Below are positions 35,764-45,357 of a stretch of DNA of 64,000 nt, piece by piece (position 1 is the first letter of the stretch; every line of letters starts with the position of its first letter). Position numbers and translations under genes: made by a program. This DNA comes from Crenalkalicoccus roseus (lineage in GTDB: Bacteria; Pseudomonadota; Alphaproteobacteria; Acetobacterales; Acetobacteraceae). The notes below the pieces were generated by a model. It saw nothing but the letters and a program-made list of their open reading frames with translations, was not told where the DNA came from and made no database searches. Location of the stretch: the NCBI RefSeq assembly GCF_004761865.1, contig NZ_SJDM01000010.1, positions 40,331 to 104,330 on the forward strand, given 5' to 3'.

Positions 35764-36162
35764 TCAGGGGGAGTAGGAGGAGATCTCGATCAGGTTCCCT
35801 TCCGGGTCGCGGCAATAGACCGAGCCCATGGGGCCGAGCGCCCCCTGCCGCGTCACCGGCCCCTGCTCGATGCGGACGCCGCAGGCGTGCAGGTGGCCGA
35901 CGATCTCGGGCACCGTCACCGCGACGACGAAGCAAAGGTCCTGGGTGCCAGCCGCGCAGACCTCGGCGGCGATCCATTCCGCCTGGCTGGCCGAGAGCGG
36001 CCGCAGGTTGATCTTCTGCCCGCCGAATTTCAGCGCGGTGCGGGGCGGCTGGCCGAAATCGTCGCGCTCCATGCCGAGGACGCGCTGGTACCAGGAGGCC
36101 ATCACCTCCAGGTCGCGGCAGTTGATGACCAGATGGTCCAGGCGGTCCACGACGAAGCGCAT
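35764..36162 (-). CDS. VOC family (glyoxalase/bleomycin-resistance fold) protein
   Basis: 132 residues with one paired beta-alpha-beta-beta-beta module set. It opens with VDRLDHLVINCRDLEVMASWYQRVLGM and closes with GSVYCRDPEGNLIEISSY; His10 and the Glu of LIEIS are the likely metal ligands. The function is open: lyase, isomerase or dioxygenase chemistry on a small molecule is possible. It begins two bases after the stop of the RidA gene, so they are one operon. The fumarase context could suggest handling of a reactive metabolite. Confidence 0.85.
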   Translation of the reverse strand: MRFVVDRLDHLVINCRDLEVMASWYQRVLGMERDDFGQPPRTALKFGGQKINLRPLSASQAEWIAAEVCAAGTQDLCFVVAVTVPEIVGHLHACGVRIEQGPVTRQGALGPMGSVYCRDPEGNLIEISSYSP

Positions 36163-36164
36163 GC

Positions 36165-36563
36165 TCAGCGCGTCTCCTTCTTCGGCAGGCGGGCGGTGAC
36201 CTCGATCTCGATGCGCATGGCGTCGGTCTGCAGCCCGGCATGGATCAGGGTGGAGGCGGGGCGGGCGCGGCCGAGATGCCGCCTGACCACCGGCCAGCAG
36301 GGCGGCCAGTCCTCGCGCCGCGGGACGATGAACAGCGCGCGCACCACGTCGTCCAGCGTGCAGCCCGCCTCGGCCAGCGCCGCGGCGATGTTGCGGAAGG
36401 CCTGCTCGGCCTGCGCGACGACGTCCTCCTCGATCGTCATGCGCGCGTAGTCGTAGCCGGTGGTGCCGGAGACCCAGACATGGTCGCCGTCCACCACGGC
36501 GCGGGAATAGCCGATCTCCGCCTCGAAGCGGGAGCCGGAGGAGATGTGGCGGCGCTCCGCCAT
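36165..36563 (-). CDS. RidA/YjgF-family protein
   Basis: 132 residues, one RidA trimer-forming domain. It hydrolyses reactive enamine/imine intermediates in the best-studied members. The core SGTTGYDYARMTIEEDVVAQAEQAFRNI, then RPASTLIHAGLQTDAMRIEIEVTA, matches the family, including the Arg before PAST and the final Glu of IEIE. GGAAGG precedes the ATG at 36563. It sits between a small hypothetical (14 bp) and the VOC gene (2 bp). A second RidA paralogue is at 56524. Confidence 0.88.
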   Translation of the reverse strand: MAERRHISSGSRFEAEIGYSRAVVDGDHVWVSGTTGYDYARMTIEEDVVAQAEQAFRNIAAALAEAGCTLDDVVRALFIVPRREDWPPCWPVVRRHLGRARPASTLIHAGLQTDAMRIEIEVTARLPKKETR

Positions 36564-36577
36564 GGCGCGCCTTCCGC

Positions 36578-36796
36578 TCACCCCGGCGCGCAGACCAGCA
36601 CGGCGACGGCACCGTCCGGTCCCGGCTCATGCAGCAGCACGACGCGGCGGATGGTGGCCACCTTGCCGTCGTCGTCCGCCAGCTCCATCCCCGGCTGGGG
36701 GATGACCGGCAGCTCGATCACGCCCCTGTCGCGCGCCGGCGCGCCAACGCCGAGGCCATCCGCGTCGAACCAGACGCGCACCCTGTAGCCCGCCAT
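36578..36796 (-). CDS. Small hypothetical protein of the fumarase operon
   Basis: 72 residues, probably a small all-beta protein. It starts MAGYRVRVWFDADG, and contains VIELPVIPQPGMELADDDGKVATIRRVVLLHEPG. I do not recognise the family. GGGAGGGG precedes the ATG. It is placed 16 bp after the class I fumarase gene and 14 bp before the RidA gene, so expression as part of the operon is likely even though the function is unknown. Confidence 0.7.
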   Translation of the reverse strand: MAGYRVRVWFDADGLGVGAPARDRGVIELPVIPQPGMELADDDGKVATIRRVVLLHEPGPDGAVAVLVCAPG

Positions 36797-36812
36797 CCGC
36801 CCCTCCCGGCCG

Positions 36813-38483
<1,671 letters not shown>

Positions 38484-38659
38484 GGGGCGGTCTCCGCGCA
38501 TCGGCACCGGCCGGGCGGCGGGCCCGGGCGGGCCCGCCGGCGGCGAGGCGCGTGTCTCAAGGGGCTTAACGCCTGTTCCGCGCAGGCGGAAGCGGGATCC
38601 ATCGGGGTGGGGGGTGCTGTAGCCCAGCCGCCCGGCCACGCCAACCGGGGCGGGCGGGC

Positions 38660-39640
38660 TCAGGCCGGGGTGATGCGGGCGCGGCGGATCACCGCGCCCC
38701 AGCGCTCGGCGTCGGCGCGGATGGTCTCGGCGAGGCGCTCCGGCGGCTCGGTCACCGGCTCGAGGCCGATGGCGGCGAGCCGCCCCGCCACCTCCGGCAG
38801 GGCCAGCACCTCCTGCACCGCGGCGCCGAGCGTGGCGCGGATCTCCGGGTCGGTGCCGGCCGGGGCGACGATGCCATGCCAGCCCACCACCGGCTCGTCG
38901 AGCAGGCCGGTCTCCACCAGGGTCGGCACCTCGGGCAGCGCCGCCGGGCGGCGGGCGGAGGAGACGAAGAGGCCGCGCAGGGCGCCGCTGCGCACCAGGC
39001 CCGCGGCGGCGCCGGCATTGACCAGCACGGCGTCGGTGACGCCGGCCAGGAGGTCGTTCACCGCCAGCGCGCCGCCGCGATAGGGCAGGTGGATCCAGCG
39101 CGTGCCGGCGGCCTCCTGCACCAGCTCGCCGAGGAGGTGGGCGAGGCTGCCGATGCCGGTGGTGCCGACCGCCGCCATCTCCCGCCGCGCGCCGGCGGCG
39201 CGCAGGGCCTCGAGGCCCTCGCGCCCGCCTGGCCCGTCGGCGCGCACCGCCATGAGCTGGGGCACGCGCACCACCCAGGCGACGGGCGCGAACCCCTCCA
39301 CCGGATCGAAGCCGAGCCTCGGGAAGAGCGACTTGTTGATGGACAGGCCGTCGGAGCCGGCGAGCAGGGTGTAGCCGTCCGGCCGTGCCCGCGCGACGGT
39401 CTGGAAGCCGAGATTGCCCGCCGCCCCCGGCAGGTTCTCCACCACCACGGGCTGGCCGAGGCGGCGGGAGAGCGGCGCCGCGACGATGCGTGCCACCGCA
39501 TCCTGGCTGCCGCCCGCGGCGACCGGCACGATCAGCCGGATCCGCCGGGTCGGCCGCCACCCCGTGCCGCCCAGGGCGTGGCGGCAGGGGGCGGCCAGGG
39601 CGGCGGCGGAGAGCAGGCCAAGCAGATGACGGCGGCGCAT
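38660..39640 (-). CDS. Bug/TctC-family periplasmic solute receptor
   Basis: 326 residues with a twin-arginine-like leader ([24 protein letters not shown]). The mature protein has the TctC landmarks [37 protein letters not shown], and [20 protein letters not shown]. These proteins bind carboxylates in the periplasm, most for unknown transporters or sensors. No tctA/tctB genes are present. It reads toward the fumarase operon, and a C4-dicarboxylate ligand would suit that, but this is only context. The upstream region holds a CCTATT/AATAGG inverted repeat and the 54-bp array. Confidence 0.93.
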   Translation of the reverse strand: MRRRHLLGLLSAAALAAPCRHALGGTGWRPTRRIRLIVPVAAGGSQDAVARIVAAPLSRRLGQPVVVENLPGAAGNLGFQTVARARPDGYTLLAGSDGLSINKSLFPRLGFDPVEGFAPVAWVVRVPQLMAVRADGPGGREGLEALRAAGARREMAAVGTTGIGSLAHLLGELVQEAAGTRWIHLPYRGGALAVNDLLAGVTDAVLVNAGAAAGLVRSGALRGLFVSSARRPAALPEVPTLVETGLLDEPVVGWHGIVAPAGTDPEIRATLGAAVQEVLALPEVAGRLAAIGLEPVTEPPERLAETIRADAERWGAVIRRARITPA

Positions 39641-39693
39641 CGGGAGCCCGAGGATGGCGCGGGCCCGGAAGCCCGCTTGGCACGCATCTTACA

Positions 39694-39710
39694 CCTATTG
39701 ATTTAATAGG
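39694..39710. promoter_or_regulatory. CCTATT-gattt-AATAGG inverted repeat upstream of the Bug gene
   Basis: Six-base arms with a five-base spacer lie in an 80-bp AT-rich island, 54 bp before the Bug start. It could be an operator or part of the promoter region. AT-rich sequence is rare in this genome, which makes a regulatory role plausible but unproven. Confidence 0.4.
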
Positions 39711-39734
39711 AAAACAGAAATTAAACCCTGGCGT

Positions 39735-40375
39735 CTGATCCGCGGAGGCGGCACGCCGGAGCGGTGAATCAGCCGCCCGGCAAGGTGCCTGATCCGCGGA
39801 GGCGGCACGCCGGAGCGGTGAATCAGCCGCCCGGCAAGGTGCCTGATCCGCGGAGGCGGCACGCCGGAGCGGTGAATCAGCCGCCCGGCAAGGTGCCTGA
39901 TCCGCGGAGGCGGCACGCCGGAGCGGTGAATCAGCCGCCCGGCAAGGTGCCTGATCCGCGGAGGCGGCACGCCGGAGCGGTGAATCAGCCGCCCGGCAAG
40001 GTGCCTGATCCGCGGAGGCGGCACGCCGGAGCGGTGAATCAGCCGCCCGGCAAGGTGCCTGATCCGCGGAGGCGGCACGCCGGAGCGGTGAATCAGCCGC
40101 CCGGCAAGGTGCCTGATCCGCGGAGGCGGCACGCCGGAGCGGTGAATCAGCCGCCCGGCAAGGTGCCTGATCCGCGGAGGCGGCACGCCGGAGCGGTGAA
40201 TCAGCCGCCCGGCAAGGTGCCTGATCCGCGGAGGCGGCACGCCGGAGCGGTGAATCAGCCGCCCGGCAAGGTGCCTGATCCGCGGAGGCGGCACGCCGGA
40301 GCGGTGAATCAGCCGCCCGGCAAGGTGCCTGATCCGCGGAGGCGGCACGCCGGAGCGGTGAATCAGCCGCCCGGC
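39735..40375. repeat. Tandem array of a 54-bp hairpin repeat, 12 near-perfect units
   Basis: Units start at 39735 and every 54 bp to 40329; the last is cut after CCCGGC. Each folds as CTGAT-CCGC-gga-GGCG-gca-CGCC-gga-GCGG-tga-ATCAG and is joined by GCCGCCCGGCAAGGTGC. The units appear identical, so the array expanded recently. Because 54 is divisible by three, several frames stay open and would encode 18-residue repeats on both strands; none has a credible gene start. The flanks (39641-39734 and 40376-40545) contain the AT-rich Bug promoter region and about 170 bp in which I see nothing definite. Confidence 0.95.
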
Positions 40376-40545
40376 GAAAACCGGATGCGTGGTCTGTCAA
40401 GGCAGATCACGCTGCGGGCGCAAGGTTCCAGGCCGCGGAAGAAAGGCCGGAGCAGGCCCGAACCTGCCTGGGATTTCCGGGTAGCGTCTTCCGCGCCGGC
40501 CTCGGAGGGACGCGGACGCCTTCCCGGGCGCGCCGTCCGCTCCGC

Positions 40546-41052
40546 CTAGTCGCGCGTCGGGCGGCGGCGGAAGGCGTCGAGGCTGACCACCTGCGGCTCC
40601 TGCCCGGCCGGCGGGGCCTCCGCTGCCGGGGCGGTCTCCCCCGCGGGCTCGGCGGCGGCCGCGGGCGCCTCCTCCGGCGGCTGGAAGCGCAGGCCGAAGC
40701 GCACATGCGGGTCGGCGAAGGCCGTGACCGCCTTGAAGGGGATGGTCAGCGTCGCCGGCACGCCGCCGAAGGAAAGCCCCACCGAGAAGCTGCCGGCGGC
40801 ATGATCGAGCTTCAGGTCCCAGAAGCGGTGCTGCAGGACGATCGTCATCTCCTGCGGGTAGCGCGCCCTGAGGTGCCCGGGCAGGGAGACGCCGGGATGG
40901 TCGGTGCGGAAGGTGAGGTAGAAATGATGCTCGCCCGGCAGGCCGTGCTCGGCGGTGTAGGCCAGCGCCTCGACCACCACGCCGCGCAGCGCCTCCTCCG
41001 CCCAGCGGGCGTAGGGCAGGAGGCTCTCGGTCTCGATCAGGCTCTGTGTCAT
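40546..41052 (-). CDS. sspB: ClpXP adaptor SspB (alpha-proteobacterial type)
   Basis: 168 residues. It tethers ssrA-tagged proteins to ClpXP. The folded domain (about 1-125) has LPYARWAEEALRGVVVEAL, the PGEHHFYLTFRT strand, LSLPGHL-like loop and the FSVGLSFGGVPATLTIPFKAV ridge that forms the peptide groove. An alanine/proline/glutamate linker follows, and the C-terminal VVSLDAFRRRP is the expected ClpX-binding tail. I chose the ATG at 41052 after GAGGGTGG; the longer GTG start at 41064 has little support. It lies about 50 bp downstream of ssrA on the same strand. Confidence 0.93.
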   Translation of the reverse strand: MTQSLIETESLLPYARWAEEALRGVVVEALAYTAEHGLPGEHHFYLTFRTDHPGVSLPGHLRARYPQEMTIVLQHRFWDLKLDHAAGSFSVGLSFGGVPATLTIPFKAVTAFADPHVRFGLRFQPPEEAPAAAAEPAGETAPAAEAPPAGQEPQVVSLDAFRRRPTRD

Positions 41053-41099
41053 GCGTTCTGCCACCCTCGCCGCAACCTTAGGGTGAGTCGCCTGCGGGC

Positions 41100-41395
41100 A
41101 AAAGGGGTTCCGGCGGAGAAGTGGGGGGCTTCTGTTGCCCGGTGCCCCCCGGACCGCGCTTACCTAGTGTTAGGCAGCGAGCGCCACAGCCTCGCGGCTG
41201 TTGTCGTTGGCACTTGTGATACGGCCCGATGACGGCGGAACCATGCCGGGCGAAAACGGCCTCTTTACCACGCGCGTCGAGCCTGTTTCGCCCCCAGGAG
41301 CCCCCGAAGGGGTGAATGGTGGAGGCGCCGGGCACTGCCCCCGGGTCCGCTACGCTTATTCCAGGCCGCGTTTATCGCCATAGCCGCCCGAAGGC
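41100..41395 (-). ncRNA. ssrA: Circularly permuted two-piece tmRNA (alpha type)
   Basis: Read on the minus strand, the acceptor piece comes first. Its T arm CCGGG-GGCAGTG-CCCGG is followed by CGCCTCC and ACCA, ending at 41317. A 21-nt intervening hairpin (41316-41296) is followed by the 5' acceptor strand GGGGGCG (41295-41289), which pairs with CGCCTCC. Then comes the D-like segment AAACAGGCTCGACGCG. The tag frame at 41211-41170 encodes ANDNSREAVALAA and TAA. A GGGGGGC/GCCCCCC pseudoknot stem lies downstream. The outer ends are approximate. The RNA rescues stalled ribosomes and marks the product for ClpXP, whose adaptor gene is next. Confidence 0.92.
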
Positions 41396-41533
41396 GGCGG
41401 ATGGGATGTAGGGCAGGCCGGCCACGATTTCCAGCACCTCGCGCAGGCCCCTGTCGCGGCCCCCGCCGGCCGATGCATAAGGGGCGGCGGCGGGGCCGGC
41501 CCCGCCCGACCGACGCGAGGGAGAAGGCCGCGC

Positions 41534-42472
41534 ATGGCGCTGACCGAGGAGCAGCAGCGGGAGATCGAGGCGGCGCGGGCCGCCGAATCGCGCACCCGCC
41601 GCCCCACCGTGCCGGCGCTGGAGGCGCTGCTGCACCAGGCGATCCCGGTGCTCGACCACGGCTTCCTGCGTGTCGTGGACTACATGGGCGATGACGGGGC
41701 GGTGGTGCAGGCGGCGCGCGTCTCCTACGGCCGCGGCACCCGCGCGGCCAACGAGGACCGCGGGCTGATCCGCTACCTGATGCGGCACCGCCACTCCACC
41801 CCCTTCGAAATGTGCGAGATCAAGTACCATGTGAAGCTGCCGATCTTCGTGGCCCGGCAGTGGATCCGCCACCGCACGGCGAACGTGAACGAGTACTCGG
41901 CCCGCTATTCCATCCTGGACCGGGAGTTCTACATCCCCGCGCCGGAGCACCTTGCGGCGCAATCGGCGGTGAACCGCCAAGGCCGGGGGGACATCCTGGA
42001 AGGGCGCGAGGCCGCGCGCGTGCTCGACCTTCTGCGCGAGGACGCGGCGCGCAACTACGACCACTACCTCGAGATGCTGAACGAGGACGAGCACGGCCGC
42101 GCGCTCGACCCGGCGCGGCAGGGCCTGGCGCGGGAGCTCGCGCGCATGAACCTCACCCTCAACACCTATACGCAGTGGTACTGGAAGACCGACCTGCACA
42201 ACCTGCTGCACTTCCTCTCCCTGCGCGCCGACCCGCACGCCCAGTACGAGATCCGCGCCTATGCCGAGGCGATGCTGGAGACGGTGCGGGCCTGGGTGCC
42301 GCTCTGCTTCGAGGCGTTCCGCGACTACCGCCTCGGCGCGGTGACGCTGTCGGCGCAGATGCTCGCCGTGCTGCGCCGCCTGCTGGCGGGCGAGGCGGTG
42401 GCGCCGGAGGCGAGCGGCCTCTCGCGGCGCGAGTGGCGGGAGCTGATGGCGGCGCTCGGGCGCGAGGGCTAG
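41534..42472 (+). CDS. thyX: FAD-dependent thymidylate synthase
   Basis: 312 residues. It methylates dUMP to dTMP using FAD, NADPH and methylene-tetrahydrofolate. The ThyX motif is [15 protein letters not shown] at 112-126, and [25 protein letters not shown] and [22 protein letters not shown] are also conserved. GGGAGAAGG lies upstream of the ATG. It diverges from the ssrA gene. Two tiny membrane-protein genes follow with a 4-bp gap and an ATGA overlap. The formate-tetrahydrofolate ligase at 61113 would feed the same folate pool. Confidence 0.96.
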   Translation: MALTEEQQREIEAARAAESRTRRPTVPALEALLHQAIPVLDHGFLRVVDYMGDDGAVVQAARVSYGRGTRAANEDRGLIRYLMRHRHSTPFEMCEIKYHVKLPIFVARQWIRHRTANVNEYSARYSILDREFYIPAPEHLAAQSAVNRQGRGDILEGREAARVLDLLREDAARNYDHYLEMLNEDEHGRALDPARQGLARELARMNLTLNTYTQWYWKTDLHNLLHFLSLRADPHAQYEIRAYAEAMLETVRAWVPLCFEAFRDYRLGAVTLSAQMLAVLRRLLAGEAVAPEASGLSRREWRELMAALGREG

Positions 42473-42476
42473 GCGC

Positions 42477-42689
42477 ATGGAATGGATCATCCTGGCGCTG
42501 CTGATCCTGCTCGGCGTGCCGGTGCTGCTGCTGGTGCTCGGCGTCGCGCTGGCGATCTGGGTGACGCTTGCGGTGGCCGGCGCGGTCTGGGGTCTGTTCA
42601 CCTTCCTCTTCGACGCGCCCCTGATCGGGCTGCTGCTGGCGCTCGCCGCCGGGATCGCGATCGGCCGCGCCATGGCGCGGCGGCCATGA
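42477..42689 (+). CDS. Small membrane protein A after thyX
   Basis: 70 residues, almost entirely hydrophobic: two segments (about 4-42 and 46-64) and a short basic tail GRAMARRP. Function unknown. It begins four bases after the thyX stop and overlaps the next small gene as ATGA, so the three are probably one transcript. Confidence 0.6.
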   Translation: MEWIILALLILLGVPVLLLVLGVALAIWVTLAVAGAVWGLFTFLFDAPLIGLLLALAAGIAIGRAMARRP

Positions 42690-42925
42690 CCGCGGCCCGC
42701 CGCGCCCCGCCCCGCGCGGCGCCGCCGCCCCGCCCGGCCGCGAGGCCGCGCGGCGGCAGGGCGCCGGGGGGGCTGGCGCGCTGGGCCAAGGTGGCGCTGC
42801 TGGTGGGGCTGGTGCTGCTCGGCCTGCCGCTGGCCCATGCGCTGCTCGGCGAGGTGGTGGCGCTGCTCGGCGGCGCGGCGCTGTTCGGCTTCCTGCTCGG
42901 CCGCTGGACCCTGCCGGGGCGGTGA
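42686..42925 (+). CDS. Small membrane protein B after thyX
   Basis: 79 residues. A 33-residue Arg/Pro/Ala-rich cytoplasmic tail precedes two hydrophobic segments (about 34-52 and 56-72). Function unknown. The ATG overlaps the stop of the preceding gene, and the ribokinase-like gene starts seven bases after its stop. Confidence 0.55.
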   Translation: MTAARRAPPRAAPPPRPAARPRGGRAPGGLARWAKVALLVGLVLLGLPLAHALLGEVVALLGGAALFGFLLGRWTLPGR

Positions 42926-42932
42926 GGCGGGC

Positions 42933-43820
42933 ATGGGCGTGCTCGTCTTCGGCTCGGTCAACGCCGACCTGGTGTTCCGCCTGCCCGCCCTGCCGGGGCC
43001 GGGGGAGACGGTGCTCGGGGAGGGGTGGCGGGCGCTGCCCGGCGGCAAGGGCGCCAACCAGGCGGTCGCCGCCGCCCGCGACGGCGCCGTCACCGCCTTC
43101 GCCGGCGCGGTCGGGCGCGACGCGATGGCGGAGGTGGCGCTCGCCGCGCTGCGCGCCGCCAGGGTGGACCTGACGCGGCTCGCCGTGAGCGGGGCGCCCA
43201 CGGGCTGCGCCGCCATCTGCGTGGATCCGGAGGGGCGCAACCAGATCGCTGTCGCCAGCGGTGCGAATGCCGGGGCGCGCGCGGCGCAGGTGGAGGACGC
43301 GGCGCTCGGCCCCGCCACCACCCTGCTGCTGCAGATGGAGGTGCCGGCGGCGGAGATCGCGGCGCTCGCCCTGCGGGCGCGGGCGCGCGGGGCGCGGGTG
43401 CTGCTGAACCTCGCCCCCGCCGCGCCGCTGCCGGAGACGGCGCTGCGCGCCGCGCACCTCCTCATCGCCAACGAGCGGGAGGCCGCCTGGCTCGGCGCCG
43501 CGCTCGGCTGCGCGGCGGAGGCGGCGCCGCTCGCCGCCGCGCTCGGCACCGGCGTCGCGGTGACGCGGGGCGCGGCGGGGGCGGAGGCGGCGACCGCGGA
43601 AGGCGCGCTGCACCAGCCCGCCTTTCCGGTCGCGACGCGGGACAGCACCGGCGCGGGCGATTGCTGGTGCGGCGTCCTCGCCGCCGCGCTCGATCGCGGC
43701 CTGCCGCTCGCCGCCGCCATGCGCCGCGCCGCGGCCGCCGCGGCGATCGCCTGCACGCGCGACGGCGCCGCCGCCTGTCCCGAGGCGGCGGAGACGGACG
43801 CCTTCCTGGCCGCACGGTAG
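42933..43820 (+). CDS. rbsK: Ribokinase-like PfkB-family sugar kinase
   Basis: 295 residues. It phosphorylates a sugar, ribose in the best-matched members. The substrate-side motif is GGKGANQAVAAAR near 37-49. The ATP/anion-hole motif with the catalytic base is DSTGAGD near residues 232-238. The VFGSVNADLV start is typical of RbsK. It is seven bases after the second small membrane protein gene. No ribose transporter is nearby, so another pentose or nucleoside-derived sugar is possible. Confidence 0.85.
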   Translation: MGVLVFGSVNADLVFRLPALPGPGETVLGEGWRALPGGKGANQAVAAARDGAVTAFAGAVGRDAMAEVALAALRAARVDLTRLAVSGAPTGCAAICVDPEGRNQIAVASGANAGARAAQVEDAALGPATTLLLQMEVPAAEIAALALRARARGARVLLNLAPAAPLPETALRAAHLLIANEREAAWLGAALGCAAEAAPLAAALGTGVAVTRGAAGAEAATAEGALHQPAFPVATRDSTGAGDCWCGVLAAALDRGLPLAAAMRRAAAAAAIACTRDGAAACPEAAETDAFLAAR

Positions 43821-43875
43821 GTTGCGCCCGCCCGCCACTGGCGCTGCAATCGCCGCGCCGGGAGGGAGCCCACGC

Positions 43876-45357
43876 ATGTCCGACGACCTGATCCGCCTGA
43901 CCGCGACCGAGGCGGTGGCGCGCCTCCGGCGCCGCGAGGTCTCGCCGCTCGACCTGATCGAGGCCGCCGAGCGGCGCATCGCCGCGGTGGAGCCGGCGCT
44001 GAACGCGCTGCCCACCCTCTGCCTCGACCGCGCGCGGGCGCATGCGCGGCGCCTGATGGCGGGCGAGGGGCGGGAGGCGGAGGGCGAGCCGGGCTGGCTC
44101 GGCGGCCTGCCGGTGACGATCAAGGACCTCACCGACGTCGCCGGGGTGCGCACCACCTACGGCTCGCCGATCTTCAAGGACCACGTGCCGGACAGGTCCC
44201 ACCCGCTGGTCGAGCGGATCGAGCGGCTGGGCGGCATCGTCATCGCCAAGTCCAACACGCCGGAATTCGGCGCCGGCGGCTCCACCTTCAACGAGGTGTT
44301 CGGCCGCACCCGCAACCCGTGGAACACGGCGCTGACCTGCGGCGGCTCGACCGGCGGCGGCTCGGTCAGCGTGGCGGCGGGCGAGGCGTGGCTCGCCCAT
44401 GGCAGCGACCATGCCGGCAGCCTGCGCCGCCCCGGCACCTATTGCGGCGTGGTCGGGCTGCGCCCCTCGCCGGGGCGGGTCACGCGCGGCGCGCCGAACA
44501 ACCTGTTCTCGCCGCTCTCCGTGCAGGGGCCGATGGCGCGCACCGTGCCGGACGTGGCGCTCTTCCTCGACACCATGGCGGGCTGGGACCCGCTCGACCC
44601 GCTCACCTACGACGCCCCCGCCACCCCCTACGCCGCGGCGGTGGCCGAGGCGGAGCGGCACCGCCCGCGCCGCATCGCCTTCACCGCCGACTTCAACGGC
44701 GCCCTGCCGGTGGACCGCGAGACGCGGGCGATCTGCGCCGAGGCGGTGCGCCGCTTCGAGGCGGCGGGCTGCGCGGTGGAGGAGTTCGCCCCCGATCTCG
44801 GCGCGCTGCAGGAGGCGTTCCTGGTGCTGCGCAGCCAGCACTTCGTCGTGGACCGCGAGCTGCAGCTGAAAACCCACCGGGAGCTGATCAAGCCCGACAT
44901 CATCTGGAACACCGAACGCGGCCTCGCCGCCACGCCGAGCCGTCTCGCCTGGGCCGAGCGCGAGCGCGCCGCCTGGTACCGTCGCGTGGCGGCCATGTTC
45001 GCCCGCTTCGACGTGCTGGTGACGCCGGGCGCGGCGACGCCCGCCTTCGACGTGATGCTGCGCCACCCGGAGAGCGTCGCGGGCGTCAGGCTCGAGAACT
45101 ACATGGCGGCCTCGATGCTGAACGCCGCCATCACCCTGGCCGGCTGCCCCGCCATCGCCGTGCCCTGCGGCTTCGACCGGTACGGCCGGCCGATCGGCCT
45201 GCAGATCGCCGCCCCGCCGCGGCGGGAGGAGGTGGCGCTCTGCGCGGCGGCGCTGTTCGAGCGGCTCAGCGGCCTCGACCGCCTGGTGCCGGTGGACCCG
45301 CGGCCGGGAACGGTGCCGCCGCCGGAGGCGCCCCCTACATCACCAGCACGGGCTTGA
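43876..45357 (+). CDS. Amidase signature-family hydrolase
   Basis: 493 residues. The Ser-cisSer-Lys triad is Lys83 (VTIKDLTDVAG), Ser158 (CGGSTGGGS) and Ser182 (HGSDHAGSLRRPG). It should hydrolyse a carboxamide in the cytoplasm; the substrate is unknown. The usual GTDxGGS loop reads GSDHAGS, a small departure. GGGAGGGAG lies eight to ten bases before the ATG at 43876. Its last 23 bases overlap the convergent alcohol dehydrogenase gene. Confidence 0.9.
   Translation: MSDDLIRLTATEAVARLRRREVSPLDLIEAAERRIAAVEPALNALPTLCLDRARAHARRLMAGEGREAEGEPGWLGGLPVTIKDLTDVAGVRTTYGSPIFKDHVPDRSHPLVERIERLGGIVIAKSNTPEFGAGGSTFNEVFGRTRNPWNTALTCGGSTGGGSVSVAAGEAWLAHGSDHAGSLRRPGTYCGVVGLRPSPGRVTRGAPNNLFSPLSVQGPMARTVPDVALFLDTMAGWDPLDPLTYDAPATPYAAAVAEAERHRPRRIAFTADFNGALPVDRETRAICAEAVRRFEAAGCAVEEFAPDLGALQEAFLVLRSQHFVVDRELQLKTHRELIKPDIIWNTERGLAATPSRLAWAERERAAWYRRVAAMFARFDVLVTPGAATPAFDVMLRHPESVAGVRLENYMAASMLNAAITLAGCPAIAVPCGFDRYGRPIGLQIAAPPRREEVALCAAALFERLSGLDRLVPVDPRPGTVPPPEAPPTSPARA

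Noticed and set aside
39735..40375. CRISPR array
   Set aside because: Repeats are contiguous with no unique spacers, and no cas genes are present.
39764..40549. An 18-residue-repeat protein encoded by the 54-bp array
   Set aside because: Several frames on both strands are open simply because 54 is a multiple of three; no ribosome-binding site or unique N-terminal domain.
41078..41335. An 85-codon minus-strand frame within the ssrA region
   Set aside because: The sequence is explained by tmRNA structure and the tag frame; the frame itself has no similarity or start signal.
41395..41440. Promoter for ssrA with TGGAAA and TACATC boxes 17 bp apart (minus strand)
   Set aside because: Both boxes match the consensus poorly and similar pairs occur by chance; kept out of the feature list.
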